Assembly (NCBI GenBank): GCA_947475245.1
Contig: CANJLW010000001.1
Span: forward strand, 286,025-350,024
Origin: Acetobacteraceae bacterium
GTDB taxonomy: Bacteria; Pseudomonadota; Alphaproteobacteria; Acetobacterales; Acetobacteraceae
Direction: 5' to 3'
DNA: 64,000 nt
Notes under the pieces: generated by a model
The model's database searches: none
What the model was told of the DNA's origin: nothing
The model's input: only the letters and a program-made list of their open reading frames with translations
Program-made: the position numbers and the translations under genes
In this document: positions 61,216 through 64,000 of the stretch, piece after piece
How the letters are laid out: each line of letters opens with the position of its first letter
How positions within the stretch are numbered: the stretch's first letter is position 1

Positions 61216-61996
61216 CGGCGCGGTGCCGTTTCGCGGCGGCGGATTCGCGCCGGCGGATCGGACGGTCGTCGCAATCCTGTCGCTGATCGGATTGGTGGGG
61301 CTTTGGCAGCTTGGCGCGTCCGCCGGGTGGATCGGATCGCTGTTTCTGCCGGCACCCGTGGCGATCGGACGAGCCTTGTGGGCGCTGACGGTCAGCGGGG
61401 AGTTGTGGAAGCATCTGTCGGCGTCGCTGACGCGGCTGGCGATCGGCTGGGCCTTGGGCACGGTGTTCGGCATCGCGGTCGGCGTGGCCGTGGGGCTTTG
61501 GTCGGCGGTCCGCTCTCCGGCGATGGCGGTGGTGGCGGCGCTGTTCCCGATCCCGAAGATCGCGCTGGTGCCCCTGTTCATCATCTGGTTCGGCATCGGC
61601 GAGGGATCGAAGATCGTGACGCTGTCGTTCGGCGTATTTTTCCCGACCGTCATCGCCACGGTCGGGGGCGTCGACAACGTTTCGCGCTCCTTGATCCGGA
61701 TGGGGCAGTCCTTCGGCCTGCCGGTCTGGGCGTTGGTCGGCAAGATTGTGCTGCCCGCGGCCCTGCCGGCGATTCTGAGCGGGTTCCGCGTCACATCCTC
61801 CATCGCTATCGTGTTGCTGGTGGCGGCGGAAATGATCGGCGCGGATCGCGGGATCGGCGCGTTCGTGCTGTCGGCGGGCAATCTTTACGATACCGACAAC
61901 CTGCTGGCGGGGATCGTCGTGCTGTCATTGCTCGGGCTGACGGTCGCCGGCGCGATCGGGGTGTTGGAGCGTCGGCTGCTGCGCTGGCGGGGCTGA
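61202..61996 (+). CDS. NitT/TauT-type ABC transporter permease
   Basis: A 264-residue inner-membrane permease with about six hydrophobic segments. The EAA-type loop is GQSFGLPVWALVGKIVLPAALPAILSG, and IPKIALVPLFIIWFGIGEGSKI is typical of SsuC/TauC. It starts 14 nt inside the ATPase gene, closing a receptor-ATPase-permease operon that begins at the deaminase gene. Confidence 0.95.
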   Translation: MRCVDGAVPFRGGGFAPADRTVVAILSLIGLVGLWQLGASAGWIGSLFLPAPVAIGRALWALTVSGELWKHLSASLTRLAIGWALGTVFGIAVGVAVGLWSAVRSPAMAVVAALFPIPKIALVPLFIIWFGIGEGSKIVTLSFGVFFPTVIATVGGVDNVSRSLIRMGQSFGLPVWALVGKIVLPAALPAILSGFRVTSSIAIVLLVAAEMIGADRGIGAFVLSAGNLYDTDNLLAGIVVLSLLGLTVAGAIGVLERRLLRWRG

Positions 61997-62115
61997 TTGT
62001 CCGGTGCGCCGCCGGAGCCGACTGTGGTAATCCGCCCGTGTTGGCTTCCGCGATTGCCCCCGACCCGGCGGCAATCGCTGTAACACTCTAGTCCTCCCTG
62101 TCCGATCGGTTGCGC

Positions 62116-63651
62116 ATGCTCGCTGATTCCCCCGGCCTGTCCGATCGTGCCTGGCGGTGGATGCTGTGTGGGCTGTGCGCGGTTTTGCTCGCGCCGTTCG
62201 CGCTGGTCGACGTGCCGCCCCTGCAAGACTACCCGAACCATCTCGCTCGTCTCGTGGTACTGGCGGCGGGGGCGGACGACCCGGTGTTGGCGGGGTTCTA
62301 TGCGCCGCGCTGGCGGGTGATGCCGGATTTGGGCATCGAGCTGTTGGGCGTGCCGCTGTTGGCGGTTCTGCCGGTTCATGTCGTCGGGCGGTTGCTGGCC
62401 GCCGCCGCGTTGTTGCTGCCGGTGCTGGGCACCTTGGCCTGTGCGCGGGCGATGGGGAACCGTTCGCCCTGGCCTTTTGCCGTCGGGCTGGTCGCCTATA
62501 ACCAGACCTACCTGTTGGGGTTCCTGAATTTCTCCCTCGGCCTGGGGCTGGCGTTGCTGTTCGCCGCGGCGTGGCTGCGGTGGCGGGAACGATTTCCCGT
62601 GGCCTCCGTCGCGCTGGGCGCGGTGGCCGCGATTGTGCTGTTCGCCTGCCATCTGATGGGCTTGCTGTTCTACGCGCTGCTGATCGGCGCGCACGAGGCC
62701 GCGATGTTGGGATTTCCCCTCCGTTGGCGCGATCTGGCGCGACGGGGCGGGGCGGGGATCGCGGTGCTGGCGGTGCCGCTGGCGTTGTATGCGGGATCGG
62801 AACTGCACGGCACCGAGGCGCCGATCCTGTTCCTGTCGCCGGTCGCCAAGCTGGAACAGGCGTTGGCCCCGGTGGTGAATTATCGGCTGTCGCTGGATGT
62901 CCTGACCGGCGGCGTGTTGCTGGTGCTGCCGCTGGTCTGGTTACTGACGCGGGTCTGGATGCCCTCCCGCGCCGCCTGGGTCGCGATGGCGGGGTTGCTG
63001 GTGCTGTATGCGGCGGCGCCGTACGGGTTCAAGGGCACGTTCAGTCTGGATACCCGCTTCATCATCATGTTCGGCTTCGTGCTGATCGCGAGCCTGTCCC
63101 CGATCGGTTTGTCCCGTCGCATGGGGGCGTTGGCCGGCGGCGGGCTGACGCTGCTGTTCGTCGCGCGGATGGGCGTTCTGCTGGCGGCCTGGAACGGACA
63201 CCGCGCCGATCTCGCCGATCTGCGCGCCGCCATCGCGCCCGTCCCGGCTGGGGCCAGCGTGTTCCTGACCACCGTATCGCCCGAGGAGGCATCCACCTAT
63301 TGGGCGGCCGGCCCCGCGTCTCGGCGTCTGTCGAACGGCGCGCGGGTCGATACGCATATGCCGGCGTTGCTGGTGATCGAGAGGCGCGCCTGGTGGCCGC
63401 TGCTGTTCGACAATCCGTCTCAGCAGCCGATTGAGACCCGGCCGCCCTGGCGTGCCCTGGCGGAACGGTTCGGCGGGTTGGACGGCCACACGAACCCGGG
63501 TCTCGATCCCTGCGGCTTCGACTACCTGCTGCTGCTGGAGGCCGACGCGATCGATCCCGCCGCCTATGCGCCGGACCGGCTGACGTTGCTGCGGGCCGTT
63601 GGGTTCGCGGCGCTGTATCGGGTCAACGTCATTCCCAGCTGTTCGCGCTGA
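62116..63651 (+). CDS. Polytopic membrane protein (possible GT-C-like)
   Basis: A 511-residue protein with about ten to eleven predicted transmembrane helices and a large C-terminal soluble part. The start is an ATG at 62116 (a TTG two codons upstream is possible). The first loop carries DVPPLQDYPNHLARL, with an Asp-rich periplasmic loop like those in GT-C glycosyltransferases. I see no definite family signature, so an envelope-polymer role is a guess. It lies 120 bp after the transporter operon. Confidence 0.75.
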   Translation: MLADSPGLSDRAWRWMLCGLCAVLLAPFALVDVPPLQDYPNHLARLVVLAAGADDPVLAGFYAPRWRVMPDLGIELLGVPLLAVLPVHVVGRLLAAAALLLPVLGTLACARAMGNRSPWPFAVGLVAYNQTYLLGFLNFSLGLGLALLFAAAWLRWRERFPVASVALGAVAAIVLFACHLMGLLFYALLIGAHEAAMLGFPLRWRDLARRGGAGIAVLAVPLALYAGSELHGTEAPILFLSPVAKLEQALAPVVNYRLSLDVLTGGVLLVLPLVWLLTRVWMPSRAAWVAMAGLLVLYAAAPYGFKGTFSLDTRFIIMFGFVLIASLSPIGLSRRMGALAGGGLTLLFVARMGVLLAAWNGHRADLADLRAAIAPVPAGASVFLTTVSPEEASTYWAAGPASRRLSNGARVDTHMPALLVIERRAWWPLLFDNPSQQPIETRPPWRALAERFGGLDGHTNPGLDPCGFDYLLLLEADAIDPAAYAPDRLTLLRAVGFAALYRVNVIPSCSR

Positions 63652-63728
63652 TACGTCCTTGTTTCCGGGGGAGCGATCGTTCAGGATCAAACGATACACA
63701 CCAAAACAGGGGCGCGGAGCATGACAGG

Positions 63729-64000
63729 GTGATCCTGCTGCAAGTGATCGTCAGCGGGCTGTTGATGGGGTCGGTCTACGCGCTGTTCTCCTCCGGCCTG
63801 ACCCTGATCTGGGGCATGATGAATGTGGTGAACTTCGCGCATGGCGATTTCGTCATGCTGGCGATGTATGTCGCGTTCTTCGCCTTCACGCTGTTGAAGG
63901 TCGGCCCGCTGCTGTTCGTGCCGCTGGCCGCGGCGCTGTTGTTCATGTTGGGCGTCGTCGTCTACCTGGGCCTGGTGCGCCACGTCGTGCGCGGACCGCC
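63729..64000 (+). CDS. livH: branched-chain amino acid-type ABC permease LivH (start only)
   Basis: A GTG at 63729 opens a frame running off the window. The 90 visible codons read VILLQVIVSGLLMGSVYALF, then SSGLTLIWGMMNVVNFAHGDFVMLAMY. This is the conserved N-terminus of LivH-type permeases, including the FAHGDF segment. It is probably the first permease of a branched-chain or amide ABC transporter. An ATG at 63721 is followed by a stop after three codons and is not used. Confidence 0.9.
   Translation, partial: MILLQVIVSGLLMGSVYALFSSGLTLIWGMMNVVNFAHGDFVMLAMYVAFFAFTLLKVGPLLFVPLAAALLFMLGVVVYLGLVRHVVRGP

Overview
The window is a high-GC bacterial chromosome segment with very dense coding. The gene families point to a metabolically versatile alphaproteobacterium, most likely in Rhodospirillales/Acetobacteraceae: a phnGHIJK C-P lyase operon with divergent phnF, Bug-type tricarboxylate receptors, hydantoinase A/B, DUF29, DUF2161, a Hint-domain surface protein and BrnTA/ParDE/HigBA modules. 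That placement is inferred from gene content, not from a marker gene.

Layout. 1-5.7 kb: phosphonate (C-P lyase) catabolism, phnG-H-I-J-K on the minus strand and phnF-phnM on the plus strand, with a palindromic operator candidate between them. 5.7-9.0 kb: a tricarboxylate-type receptor, an enoyl-CoA hydratase and a thiolase-like protein. 9.1-10.2 kb: tRNA-Asn and tRNA-Leu around a repeat-rich non-coding spacer. 10.3-13.6 kb: an LpxR-like outer-membrane protein, a carboxymuconolactone decarboxylase-like protein, a DUF4239-type membrane protein and a malate/lactate dehydrogenase. 13.6-14.5 kb: a second repeat-rich spacer with a 167-bp tandem repeat and a long inverted repeat. 14.5-17.3 kb: an NB-ARC/TPR protein translationally coupled to a small two-TM protein, a possible undescribed signalling or defence pair. 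17.4-22.4 kb plus 26.5-28.5 kb: a hydantoinase/oxoprolinase-type catabolic cluster (hyuA, luciferase-like oxidoreductase, hyuB, peptide-type binding protein). It is split by a lower-GC accessory island at about 22.4-26.5 kb holding parDE, a small CxxC protein, a TIR protein, a 153-bp element with perfect 19-bp terminal inverted repeats, a broken serine recombinase and a possible HEPN-like protein.

28.6-37.4 kb: an enoyl-CoA hydratase; a 1.7-kb insert (DUF1353 lipoprotein, DUF3800) flanked by near-identical direct repeats copied from the 3' end of the neighbouring GSCFA gene; a lipid-transfer-type thiolase with its Zn-ribbon/OB partner; DUF29; an amidohydrolase; and higBA beside a truncated antitoxin-like gene. 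37.6-45.6 kb: an SDR, an RND efflux pair, and a large secreted-type protein with a C-terminal Hint domain. 45.7-55.3 kb: a small lipoprotein, two acyl-CoA dehydrogenases, a sulfotransferase, purB, brnTA, a succinate-semialdehyde-type dehydrogenase with DUF1028, and a PEP-CTERM protein. 55.3-64 kb: DUF2161, an ABC-F ATPase, an AvcD-like anti-phage deaminase with a structured leader, overlapped by a NitT/TauT-type ABC transporter operon, a polytopic membrane protein, and the start of a LivH permease.

Most metabolic genes sit in tight co-directional runs with 4-nt ATGA overlaps. The accessory genes are isolated, richer in A/T and tied to repeats. The strongest candidates for new biology are the two-TM + NB-ARC/TPR pair, the TIR island inside the hyu cluster, the deaminase-transporter operon with its leader hairpins, and the repeat family shared by the two large spacers.
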